Made by a program: the position numbers and the translations under genes
Origin: Motacilla alba alba
Lineage: Eukaryota > Chordata > Aves > Passeriformes > Motacillidae
NCBI RefSeq assembly: GCF_015832195.1
Contig: NC_052017.1
Coordinates: 12,352,790 to 12,416,789 of the forward strand
Length of the DNA: 64,000 nucleotides
Direction: 5' to 3'
Part shown: positions 39,189 to 49,411 of the stretch, one piece after another
Position numbering within the stretch: position 1 is the first letter of the stretch
Layout: each line of letters begins with the position of its first letter
The notes under the pieces: generated by a model
What the model was told of the DNA's origin: nothing
Seen by the model: the letters and a program-made list of their open reading frames with translations, nothing else
Database searches by the model: none

Positions 39189-39791
39189 TTACTTTGAGAT
39201 AGCACCTGAGGAGACAAATTTGAGGTTTATTAATGTATGGATATTGATATTTTTGGGCAGAGTGGATACCAGTCATCCAGCACTGATGTAGATGTTTCCA
39301 GGAGTAACAAAATTACTTAATATTTAGAAATTAGCTACTCAATCAACCAGAGCTTTACTGGCTCTCTTTGGTACTTCAAGGAAACAGAAGTCACTTAATT
39401 TTCTGTATTTCATGAAAATACAAACAGACATTTTTAAAAATCCAACCCCAAATGAAGAGGATTATTAGAAATAAGGCATTTGGCTATTTTTCCTTTGAAT
39501 TAGTGTGGTTTATTCGAAAAGGCAACACCACACCCTTCTCTCACTATTCCAGATTTACTAACCCTGTCTGAAGTCCTTAAGCAGGGAGACTTTAGTCACT
39601 TACATTATTGTATTTGCACACTTTTTCATACCAATATCCGCTCTAGATGATCAGATTTATAGGCAGAGTAGTAAAAGAACCTCTTTTATTTCTACAGATG
39701 TACAAGTCACATACATAGTTAGTGTCATATGTTGTTAAGGACATTCAAAGATCCAGTAGGCTATTTTTTTCTTCTTTTTTTTACCCTGCAG

Positions 39792-40507
39792 TGACACAGG
39801 CAGTCTGTTGGTGACATCTTCCTGCTTGCTCTCACCTCCTGGCCCGTGCCCAGAGTGGCCACCCCCTGACTGCCCTTGGACCGGTCTGAGTGGTGGTGGG
39901 AACAGGGAACAGTAGCTCTTGGCAGCAGCGGGCTGCGCTGGGCGACAATAGGATAAAGTTCCGAGTCAAAGAAGCCAGAACAAAGGAGATGAGAGGGGGC
40001 ACTTTTATAAGTTCTCAACAGGATCTAACTTCCAAGAAGGTCCAGGGAGAAGTGACAACTCCAACAGGGTAACAGCAACTTATGAACAGGGGAGGGGACT
40101 AGGGTAGGATATGAATCTTAACCAATAGTGGAACCGCAGGTGAGGAATGTAGGGCAGGGATCAGATTCTAGGTAACTAACAGGGGATAACATGGGAGGGG
40201 ATCAGGCTTGGTGCACCAATGGAACTTTGAAGGAAGATAGACAGGGAAGGTGACAGACAAGGGGTGGGGTTACATTTGATGAACAAGGGAAGAGGGCTGT
40301 ACTTCTAGGATTGGCAGGGAAGGGTGTGGAAATCAGGGTGGTGCAAGGGAGATTGACATGGGGGTTGACATAGGATTAGGTGGGAAAATAGTAGTAAACA
40401 ACTTCAGGGCAAAACCATTGGGGGAACTGAACAGGGTACATGGAACAAACTCCTATAAGCTCACAATAAGAAACACCTTAAGATTACAAAGAAAACAAAC
40501 CACCACA
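39792..40507 (-). mobile_element. Probable solo LTR of an endogenous retrovirus
   Basis: A 716-bp unit that, read on the minus strand, begins TGTGGTGGTTTG and ends CTGTGTCA, giving the TG...CA termini of an LTR. It is flanked by CTGCAG (39786-39791) and CTCCAG (40508-40513), a 5/6 match that fits a 6-bp target-site duplication. Inside, on the minus strand, are TATAAAAG (40002-40009) and two upstream ATTGG sequences, that is inverted CCAAT boxes (40122-40126 and 40216-40220). A GC-richer part with R/U5 character follows the TATA box. Base composition differs sharply from the flanks (C-rich on the minus strand). No internal gag, pol or env sequence is next to it, so it is a solo LTR. General resemblance to songbird ERV LTRs is from memory. 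Family assignment is open. Confidence 0.68.
40002..40009 (-). promoter_or_regulatory. TATA box of the LTR promoter
   Basis: The minus strand reads TATAAAAG, a full match to the Pol II TATA consensus. It lies in the position expected at the end of U3, with inverted CCAAT boxes 113-218 bp upstream. Transcription would start about 30 bp further on, near 39975, and run towards lower coordinates. Confidence 0.5.
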
Positions 40508-40513
40508 CTCCAG

Positions 40514-41450
40514 CACACTCCTTTTTTTCCCCATTCCTCCTTTTCTTGGCATATTTCCTGTGTCTTGGCACATTCTTTAAGCAAGGAAAGGCACACCCAC
40601 AGTCTTTACCTACTTTTAGAAGACATCACTGGAAGATTTCACTGTGAAGGCTGAACACAAAGACCTGATTAAAAATAGAATTCTTTTTAATAGCAGAAAA
40701 ATTCAGAACCATAGAAAAACATCTATATTTATTTTGTCACTTTATTTTATCCCTTCTTTTCTTACTAACTCTTGTAGGGGAAAAGTTTCTGCTTTTGTTG
40801 TAGGTTAGGTTATCCTAATTGATTTTGGAAATAATCTTTTTTTTTTTCTTGCTGTATAATTTATTTTTTCTATATATTGCTGGACATTTAAACATTGGTC
40901 TGGAGTCTGAGATTCTGTTTTACTCCATCTCCATCTTTCTGGGAGCTGAAAGGGCCAAAGGGGAGGGGAATAACAGGGAATTACTAACTTCTGCATCTTT
41001 AGGGAAATATGCACATGGAAATATGTGTAACAGGGTGCTTGCATTTAGTTGTGTAGGGATTTCTTTTTTTCCCTTCACCTTCTGAAAAGGTTGGCATATT
41101 TCATTTTTTACGGTCAGTCTAAAAGATTATGCTTTCCAGAGCCCTGTCAAATGAGTATGATTGATGCACTAGTGGAAAATAAATATGGGGGAAATTACTC
41201 TGGAGTATTTATGCGTTAAATAAGCTAACATTCTCTGTCCCAGAGGCTTACAGAAAAATGAGCAATTAAGCCGCTTGATTCTTGCACTTCCATGTAGAAA
41301 TTGACTTGTATGGAAATGGAGAGCACCATTTCAGGTGATTGTGGGTATTTCTCAGTGCTCGACTTTGAATAACTTTCGTCTGAGGTTTCGCGTGTGGGTT
41401 GTGTGATTTGACCTATCCCTGGTCAGAACTGTCAGTCTTAGACATTTTAG
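40514..41450. other. Non-coding sequence between LTR and CR1 scrap
   Basis: No gene. The part from about 41150 to 41420 has mixed composition with several CpGs (for example GTTTCGCGTG near 41387), unlike the T-rich sequence before it. Confidence 0.5.
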
Positions 41451-41530
41451 AATCATAGAATATCCTGAGCTGCAAGGGACCCACGGGGATCATTGAACTC
41501 TAACTCCCAGACCTGCACAGGACAGCTGGG
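41451..41530 (-). mobile_element. Short CR1 3' end, minus strand
   Basis: An 80-bp scrap that begins with the reverse-complemented CR1 terminal motif (AATCATAGAATATCCTGAG). It continues with 'TGCAAGGGACCCAC', 'GGGATCATTGAACTCTAACTC' (one base beyond the usual spacing) and 'CCTGCACAGGACAGC'. This order fits a CR1 subfamily whose 3' end reads TCCTGAG before the GGGACCCAC block, which I remember as common in neognath birds. It is followed at once by an A-rich run (41541-41564). Confidence 0.8.
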
Positions 41531-41540
41531 CAAGCTTGCT

Positions 41541-41564
41541 ATAAAATAAAAAAAAAAAAAAAAA
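41541..41564. repeat. Poly-A tract beside a CR1 scrap
   Basis: ATAAAATAAAA followed by a pure A run, ten bases after the CR1 remnant at 41451-41530. CR1 elements do not end in poly-A, so the tract is unlikely to be its tail. Confidence 0.85.
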
Positions 41565-42830
41565 TCAGTTCAAAATGCAGGGAAAAGTTTTTATTTTTCG
41601 CAATTCTTGCTACCATTCAGGAAAGCCAATTCTACAGTTCTGTCTTAATATTGGTAGGAGTGATTAAGACTGAATTTATAAACGTAAGTGCACAAAAATA
41701 ATTTTATCACTCATAATTAATGCATTTTATTATCTAAGTGTCAATTTCTGTGCCAGTTAATTTGGAATTAAAGTTTTTCAGCTCAATACTCCACATCTGA
41801 AGTACGACAGCGCTGCTCTGAGATTTGCTTATGATAATGTAGCTTTCTATACTGATAATTACATTATTTTAATCAAAACTTTCTGTAGCGACTCTTGTAT
41901 AGTTCTTAAATTGGAGTTTTATTGTATAAAAATTAAATTACATTAGAAGTCATACCAACATTCCATTGGATTAACTGTAAATGCTTAATTGAACAGATTT
42001 GGGTACTGGATACCTTTTCTTACCTTTCTTTTGTTATGATTTGGTTTAGAATTTGATTACTTTGATACCTAATCCTCTAGGTAGTCTGGTTCACCAAGTT
42101 ATCAGACATCAGCTGAGCTGCAGAATTATTTGTTTGTCCTTCAAGAATTGGTCATTCTCTGCAAAAGCAAATTGTACTGTGGAGCAAGAGCCTAATTCAT
42201 ATTCACTGCAAATCAAGTTGACTCACAGTTGCTGTGGTTGAAAATAGAGATCAGTTTCCTCAGATCTGGTATAACATAGTAGATTCAAATTACCATTATT
42301 GGTAACTGAAATTACCAATTTTTTGTGTTGATTTCTAACTCTGCTTATGGCAAGCCATACATATTAAGGAAAGAATTTATTTTTAGCCCTTCTAAAATCT
42401 AAATAAAATGCAAAGAATTTAGAAATAATACTCCAGTTATACCAATTATATGAGCATTCACCAAACTCTTCAAATTGTTAGCATTCTCCTATTTCAAATT
42501 CTTTATTTAATAGAAATAAAATGCCATTAAAATCATTAAAAACACAGATATAAAAAATAGTGTTACATCATTTAATATTATTGGAAGATAAATACCAGTT
42601 AGGCAAATCAGAAAATAGACAGCTGCTCTTTAGAAGGATGTTATGGCTTAACAAGGAAGAAAGACACTCAAAACAGGCGAAGACAAGTTCAAGCAAGGTC
42701 TGGCAAGTCATCATACCAGTTTCCCTCTCTTTGATTGCTCCATCATACCCAGCTTAGTGCTTCTGAAACCAGCACACTTCTGATGTCTTTATAAGGAAAT
42801 ATGTGGGTCTCATGACTGTATTAGCTGAAG

Positions 42831-42875
42831 ATGTGCAATACACCTTTCACTTGGTGTGAAAGGTGTATTGCACAT
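42831..42875. repeat. Perfect 20-bp inverted repeat, 5-nt loop
   Basis: The left arm (42831-42850) and right arm (42856-42875) are exact reverse complements separated by TTGGT. No mismatch occurs in 20 pairs. The bases immediately outside do not pair (G against G), although AAG/CTT could extend the stem past a 2-nt bulge. Transcribed, it would fold into a strong 45-nt hairpin. It is shorter than a normal animal pre-miRNA (about 60-80 nt), and a perfect stem is unusual for one. A template-switch mutation, a tiny foldback element or an assembly artefact would all fit. Confidence 0.95.
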
Positions 42876-44388
42876 GCCTTTGTCTCTTGGCTTTTAAAGA
42901 CAGCAAGTCTCACAAACACCCCAGAGGAAAAGACTCTTTTCTACACAGTTGTACTTGTTTCTCACTAGTTGTACTAGTAAGAAAATAGATTTTAATCAGA
43001 TAGTTCTATTAAAGGCATTCTGAATTCTTTATTCTTTGCATGTCCATTTGATAACTGTTAAAATATGACAGATGCTTTAGTCACTCCTCTCTCAATACAC
43101 CCCACCTTCCCCCTTGCCTGCCTGTTTTGGCAGGGGGGACTGTCTGAGGGCTGGGTAGACCTTTCTTTCGTTTTCTTGCTGTTTGACACTCAGTGCAAAG
43201 TCTGCAGTTCTATTCCTGAATGCCAAGGCAACTTTTCCTGATAAAATAAGTTTTATTGTTTTAAAATATGGCATATTTTTCCACTTTAAGGACTAGTACA
43301 TCTCATATTCAGGATCATTTCTTACAAAAACTCAGAAGCACTGACCAAATCCCTTGTAAACTGTCAACTGAAAATAAAATGTCTTTATGCTACTCTAGTT
43401 TTTCTGTACCAAATTATATGGGTTGTTTGGGTTTAACCAGTGTTATGTAGTTTTAACTCCGTCCTTTCACTTTTTTCATTCTGCCTCTATTTAGCATCAT
43501 CTACTATAATTTTTCCAAAGAAACCATAGCCAGAAAGTTGGTCATATGAAACGAGCAATTATAGAGCTTTAGATTAAATATCAAGTGGGCAAGCATGTTT
43601 TGCTAACAGACATTCCCTTTTTCCTCCCTCCTGAATCCACATGTGCACCTGTTTCAAGATAAATCCCCTTACTTCCACTGGATTCCTGTTGTGTTTGGCA
43701 GGCTGGAGAAGTGCAATGGAAGGGCACTGGGCTAATTTTTCAGAGATGCTTAGGATGCACACATTCCTCCAAACTTAGTGGGAGCTGCAGGTGCTGGCAC
43801 AGCCTAAAATCATGCCTTAGCAGGAAAACTTGTGCTCTCCTCTAGAAAGACCATTATTTTTAAAAATCTAATAGAGACCTTCTGTATCATCTGACCTTTT
43901 CTTTGATGAAGTTCTTCATTATTCTGGAAACAAAAGGAGGCCTAATGAAAGAAGTATTGTTTAATTAATGTTTTAGATATAGACCCAAAAGAAAAATAAG
44001 GATAAAAGGGAAAGAATTGTCTAGGATGCAATCCATGTATAAAAGTGAAACTTCTACAAAACAGATAATTCTGAAGAAAGAAGTATTTCAAGAACATTAG
44101 AGTGAAGTGCTAAATGCTTTTCTGACATATTCAAGCTTATACTCCTAAAACCGGAATAATTGTAAAAGAAAACATCAGAAAGAGTAAAAATGACAGAAGA
44201 AAATGGAAATTCATGAAATTAAATTAAATGCAATAATCAAAAAGAAACTAGAGAAGAGAAAACAATGGAAAAAGTTCCCACTGGGAGTGCAGCTAACTAA
44301 ATAGGCTTAAGTCACAGCATACACTTTTCTTAGTGTCGTCATATTTTGAATGTTTATTATTCTATTCTTTAGTTTCCTTTGCAAGCTG

Positions 44389-44528
44389 AAAACAAAACAA
44401 AACAAAATAAAAAATAAAAAAAAAACAGACCAAAAAACAGCCAAAAGAACCACACATTAAAAAAAAGAAAGAAAGAAAAAACAAATAAAACAAAAGTCAA
44501 ACAAATAAACAACAAAAACAAGAAGGAA
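44389..44528. repeat. A-rich low-complexity tract
   Basis: About 140 bases that are overwhelmingly A, with scattered C, G and T and short AAAAC, GAAA and AAAT runs. No flanking retrotransposon body can be recognised. Confidence 0.85.
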
Positions 44529-45882
44529 ACCAGTATCATTCATAAACAAAAATTCTAAACGAAATAACATTAAGATCATAGAAAGTGGCTAATTATCAAG
44601 ATCTCAATGAAACTACTGTTTGAGGTAGGAGCAGGAAATGAAGGCAAGAATCTGAACAGGGAAAGAAAACAAAGAACAGCAGAGGGATTTATAATACAGG
44701 TACAAATTTCATATTCCTGCTGATGCTTATGATACCCCTGAAACTAGTACAGATGGTGATATCATCTGTTACTCAGTATAATCAAGACATTTTTCAATAT
44801 CAACATGTCAAAAATCTTTTGTTGGTAAGGTGACTCTATGCTGTAGCAGGTTTGGTTGTAACACAGTCACTGACTAAATCAGCTGCCCTTTCCCCCACAG
44901 CCACCAATTTCTGTAGCCAGTTTTGTGCTCCAAATAGAATGGCACTTTTGTTCTTTGGAAAAAATACAAAGTGTTTCACACAACACCTACAGCTATAATA
45001 GATAGAATAAACTTGTAGAGGTAAAATCACAGGTACCAATACATCTTTTGCTTTCACTTACAGTGTTTTAAAATCGATATTTTTCCTAGAATTCTAATTT
45101 CCTGGCTTTATTCCCTCTTACTTACAGGTGAATATTTTTTCCTGAGAAAAGTGCTGTAATATGATTATATGTCTTATTGTTGAATGCTTAAGTAGATTTA
45201 ATAAGAGGTCATTAAATCTGATGGATGGGGCCTCTACAATCAATGTCATCTGTCACTCCATGCTCAGTGAACAGAAATAGAAGAACAGTTGGTTTCAGTT
45301 TTCATGAGTTTCACTCTTTCCTTATTTCTGCATCACATGGGATAGATTCCTTATTTCTAATCTAGCTTTTTAGTCACAGCTGGAACACAAAGGAGAATTT
45401 CTACCTGACTTGATAAGTTTTGTCTAGGTTTGAGTTGAGAACATAAGCTATGAACCATGGGTTTTTTCTCAGACTTTCTGCATCAGCCCATTTTATTTTA
45501 ATTAGGTAGAAGTTTGCAAACTTTGCTAAATTATACAGTCAAACCTTGTTAACTCCTAAGAAATAAAAATGCCTCAAATGAATTTGCTTTCACCTGATTG
45601 CAGGTTTATTCAGAATATAATTCCACCCTGGTAGGGGAAAAAAAGAGTATAAAATATCAGGTTTTAGAAGATATCTGCCAGATACATGGTGCCTCATCTA
45701 TCACATTAGTGAGAGCCTACCTAGCTAATTATTGACTCATTGCTTCTAATTTCTGTGAGAGCAAGCGCAGTGTCAACAATGTGTCATTGCTCCCTAGACC
45801 CTGGAATAATGGTTAACTTGTAATTCTGTCATTACTAAATGAAAATCTTTGAAATAAGTCAAAGAAAAAATTAAATGCCTAC

Positions 45883-45899
45883 AAAAAAAAAAAAAAAAA
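45883..45899. repeat. Poly-A tract
   Basis: Seventeen consecutive A bases with no recognisable element next to them. Similar pure A runs are at 2547-2563 and 6123-6140. Confidence 0.85.
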
Positions 45900-47027
45900 G
45901 AAGAATGAAAAGAGTATAATTGTCCTAAGAATGTCTACATCATGAAATACAAAATAAATTAAAAAAACATTTAAAATACTCATAAAATTAACAGGACAGA
46001 AGTTAAATAAAATATAGATGAGACTTCAGAAGTATTAGTGATCTGGACTGGTACTAAACAGGTTCACTTCCTGCATTCCACATCTCCTAAAATGCCATTC
46101 TTATTAAAGTGTGAATTTACAGAACAATTGATCACCTGTATTTGATTCTTAATATTTGTAAGGTCAGGTTACCTTTCCCTAAAAAGTATAATTAACTATA
46201 TCTCTGAACCAAGAATGTTGTAGTGAGTCATCAATAAACATCAATGAAATCATTAATTAATCAATGAAATGCTGTTTATTTACTTGTAAATCTTTATTAT
46301 GGTTTTATTTATTGGCTATAAACAGATGTCAGAGTCTGAATGAGGCATGAAGTAATTTGTGAGGACATTGATGATGAGGCTTATTGTGCTGGTTGACTCT
46401 GTTTAAAATAAATCTAGAAAACAACAACCGATCAATATTTAAAAGTTTTATATTTTCTATTTTTTGATTTTATTAGCCATTAGAACTAGACAAAAAATAG
46501 TACATGTTCTGATTTCATAGAGAATATCTGTATCTGATATTAAATAGCAAGATACTTACTTTGTTTGCTGAAAATGTTACAAAATAATCTGACCATAAAG
46601 TAGTAATTCTAGTCTGAGTTTTTCTTCTCCAAAAAGAGCTGAGAAACTGAAAATCATAAGCTGATCTTTGACATCACATAACAAATAAGTCTCATGCTAT
46701 GGGGTAATATAGACTACCCTCTACCAGACTGAAGTCAGAGATTCTCTTTGGAATTCATGAAAATTTAGGCTTTAATCAACTAATTGTACAAACAAAGACC
46801 AGCATAGCATTTGGTGCTAACTTTCAGTAATTTAATTAAGGTAGGATTTAAATTAGACTTTAAAAAAAGGCACAAAGCAAAACATTTTGTGTATAAATGT
46901 TTTAAGAAACGCCTTGTTTCTCTTATCAAAAGAAAAAAAAAAAGTATAGTCAGTCTGCCACCTAAACCCAAACTTTCCAGTGTTTAGTCCATGAGGAAGG
47001 TCTCACTGATCACAAAGTGGTCTCTGG

Positions 47028-47042
47028 GATGATGATGATGAT
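47028..47042. repeat. (GAT)5 short tandem repeat
   Basis: Five perfect GAT units in otherwise unremarkable sequence. Confidence 0.9.
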
Positions 47043-49194
47043 GGAGTCAATGAAGGCATCACAAAACTGAGCCCACATAGGACTCTTTCCCTACTGAGAA
47101 AACATTTGTGTCTATAAACCAGATTTACAAACCAAACAGACCCTCCATGTTTCTATGCCATATTTCACACCACAGGTTGCGGGATGTAGCAGTAATTTTA
47201 TGATGCTTCCCATCTCCTTCCACTCCCACACTTTTTAAATTGTCCCATCAGCTGACCTTGCCTACGAACACAACTCTTCTCTAACTGCATTATTTCAAAA
47301 CTCTTCAAAACAATAGAGATGCTGTTCTTCCAAACACTGGAAAATGAAAATAATCTGATCTTAGGAGAGGATTTCAAAACTAGTTGCCCTAACTCATCTG
47401 CTATCTCTTGTGGTTATATCTTCTTCCACTTGTAAATTTATTACAGGAATCTTTTATGAAGAAAGAAGGGGTCCAACCCTCACAAATTCTCTCTGAGTCT
47501 AGCTGCTCTTCTTGTTCAGATGCTGTGCATTATAGGTCAGATTCAGGCAGAGTACTGAATAAATGTTTTCTTTATGCTATTTACTCTTTGTCGTAGAAGT
47601 CCTGGCACTGGAACTCAATTTATCCTTTGATTACTGGTATCTGAGTCTTTCTAGTAAGGGAGGAATCAGTGACAGGAAACATATAGATAATCCCTTATTT
47701 TATCTGTCAAGTCTCCCCTACCCTAAAGAAAAAAAAGAGAAATATGTAACCATCAACTTCAGAACGTTTTCCTCATCCCTTAAGCAAAGTAAACTACTAA
47801 AGTCTTTCTAAACAACCTCATCCTAACATAGCCTGTATGTTGGATCCAAACCTTGAAATCTTGCAAACTATTTCTGCAGAGTTTGGTGAGCAGCTCCGTA
47901 GATTTCTCTGAAGTAAATATGAATTCTCCTCTTGAAGAATCACGTTGATATTCTCATGGACTGCAAGCAGCTTTGGGATCTTATTACAGCACTCCAGTGA
48001 ATATCTGCCTGGTCACTTGGTGGGAATGAGGAGGGACATCCTTTCTTCAGAGCCATCAGTTCTCTGCAGGGAAGGGATGTGAGGGATGTTAGGGATTAGG
48101 AATCCTGATTCTTTTTCTATTAGAGACAACGCTGTCATTGTCTCCACAAGCCCAAACCCCTGCCAGCATCTGTGTCTTTATCCAAATCCAAGTCTTTCTC
48201 TGGTACTGCCAAGAATATTTCCAATTGGCTCCAAGCACCTCACAGTGGCTTAAGAAAAGTAATTGGACTCACACATACATTTGGATGTGGATGTGCTCCC
48301 AGCAGGATTGCCTGAGCTCAGCAACTACATGACTGCTCTTCCACGGTGTGAACAAGACACATGCCACAACAGAGAGCTCTAGCAGGGAGGAAGGTTTACA
48401 GCCTCTTTTACTGGACCTCCTCCTATTTTATCTTTTATTCTGCTCTGAGGTGCTTCACATGGATTCAGATAGGAAGCTGAGACAAGAGTGGCTAACAGCT
48501 GCCACAGAGCCCTTCACTCGTCTGTTTGGTTTAGCAACACTGAATGCACAATTTCACGTTCAATTTATATATAGTTGCCATTCCTATGCACAACTGAGAC
48601 TATAAATAGCAAAGGCAGGATACAAGGAATGCAGCTGAAATCATCTGAAACTGTTTTAAAGAAGACATCTGGAAACTATCTAACTTTGAACAAGCCATCA
48701 GGGTAAGACTTTTTAAAAATATGTCAGGGAACAGCCTTTCCACTGAAGCAGAAGCCAACTATCACATTCATGAACTGAAAGTCTGACTAAGATTGCAGAT
48801 CAAAGATAAAAACAAAGACTGCCAAACACATAGATTTGTATGAAAATTGATATGATTACAAGAGCTACAAAGAATAAATAAGTGTGTAAATCTGTGAGAG
48901 AGAAGAACCAAAATGACTCATAGCTATGGACAGTAGGAATACAATGAGAAGACACAAAATAGAGGATACAGTTTTAAAACATTAGATAAAAAGGAGCAAG
49001 AGGATGTTTAAAAGACAAGAATCATGATCTCATCCAAGGAAGGAAGTACCTCTGCAGACAGCAACTGCAAAGCTCCTCCTAGAGCCATGAGATGGACAAC
49101 ATGATACAACTGTCATTTAAACAATTAAACAATTCCTTTGAAAGGGGTAGAAACCTGAAAAGAAGAAATTTTTTTCTGGATTCTGCTATAAAGC

Positions 49195-49252
49195 CAGAAC
49201 ATCCCTTGATACCCATCAAGGTCTTTTCCAATCTTAATAATTCTATGATAAC
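49195..49252 (+). mobile_element. CR1 3'-end remnant, plus strand
   Basis: The last few dozen bases of a CR1 are recognisable as 'TCAAGGTCTTTTCCAATC' followed by 'TTAATAATTCTATGATA', close to the consensus terminus (GGTCTTTTCCAACCT...ATTCTATGATT). Sequence upstream of about 49195 is too diverged to assign. An opposite-strand CR1 scrap lies about 100 bp downstream. Confidence 0.6.
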
Positions 49253-49350
49253 TCGAAGTGGCCCACTATTATGGTATTTACATAGGAAGATGTAGAATTT
49301 GTTTTAACTGCCAGCTGAATAGGAAGAAGATCTAGCTGTCTGCAAAATAT

Positions 49351-49411
49351 GGAATCATAAACCTGTTTAGTTTGGAAAACACCTTTGAAATCATCAAGTC
49401 CGACTGTTAAT
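49351..49411 (-). mobile_element. CR1 3'-end remnant, minus strand
   Basis: About 60 bp read as the reverse complement of a CR1 terminus: 'GGAATCATAAACC', 'TTAGTTTGGAAAACACCTTTG' reduced to its core TTTGGAAAACACC, then 'AAATCATCAAGTCCGACTG'. It is diverged and very short. Its 3' end faces that of the plus-strand remnant at 49195-49252. Confidence 0.6.

Larger units (their letters stand above)
34606..39785. other. AT-rich non-coding sequence
   Basis: Apart from the CA microsatellite and the duplications at 36028-36077 and 39162-39188, nothing is recognisable. Open frames reach at most 112 codons (37047-37385, +) and lack domains. Confidence 0.6.
41565..49194. other. AT-rich non-coding sequence
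   Basis: No gene is seen. The stretch holds the perfect 20-bp inverted repeat, the A-rich tract at 44389-44528 and a GAT repeat. Overlapping small hairpins built from TTACCA/TTGGTAA arms lie at 42290-42318. A TATAAATA at 48601 is followed by a GGGTAAGA donor-like site at 48701, but no transcript can be shown. Confidence 0.6.
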
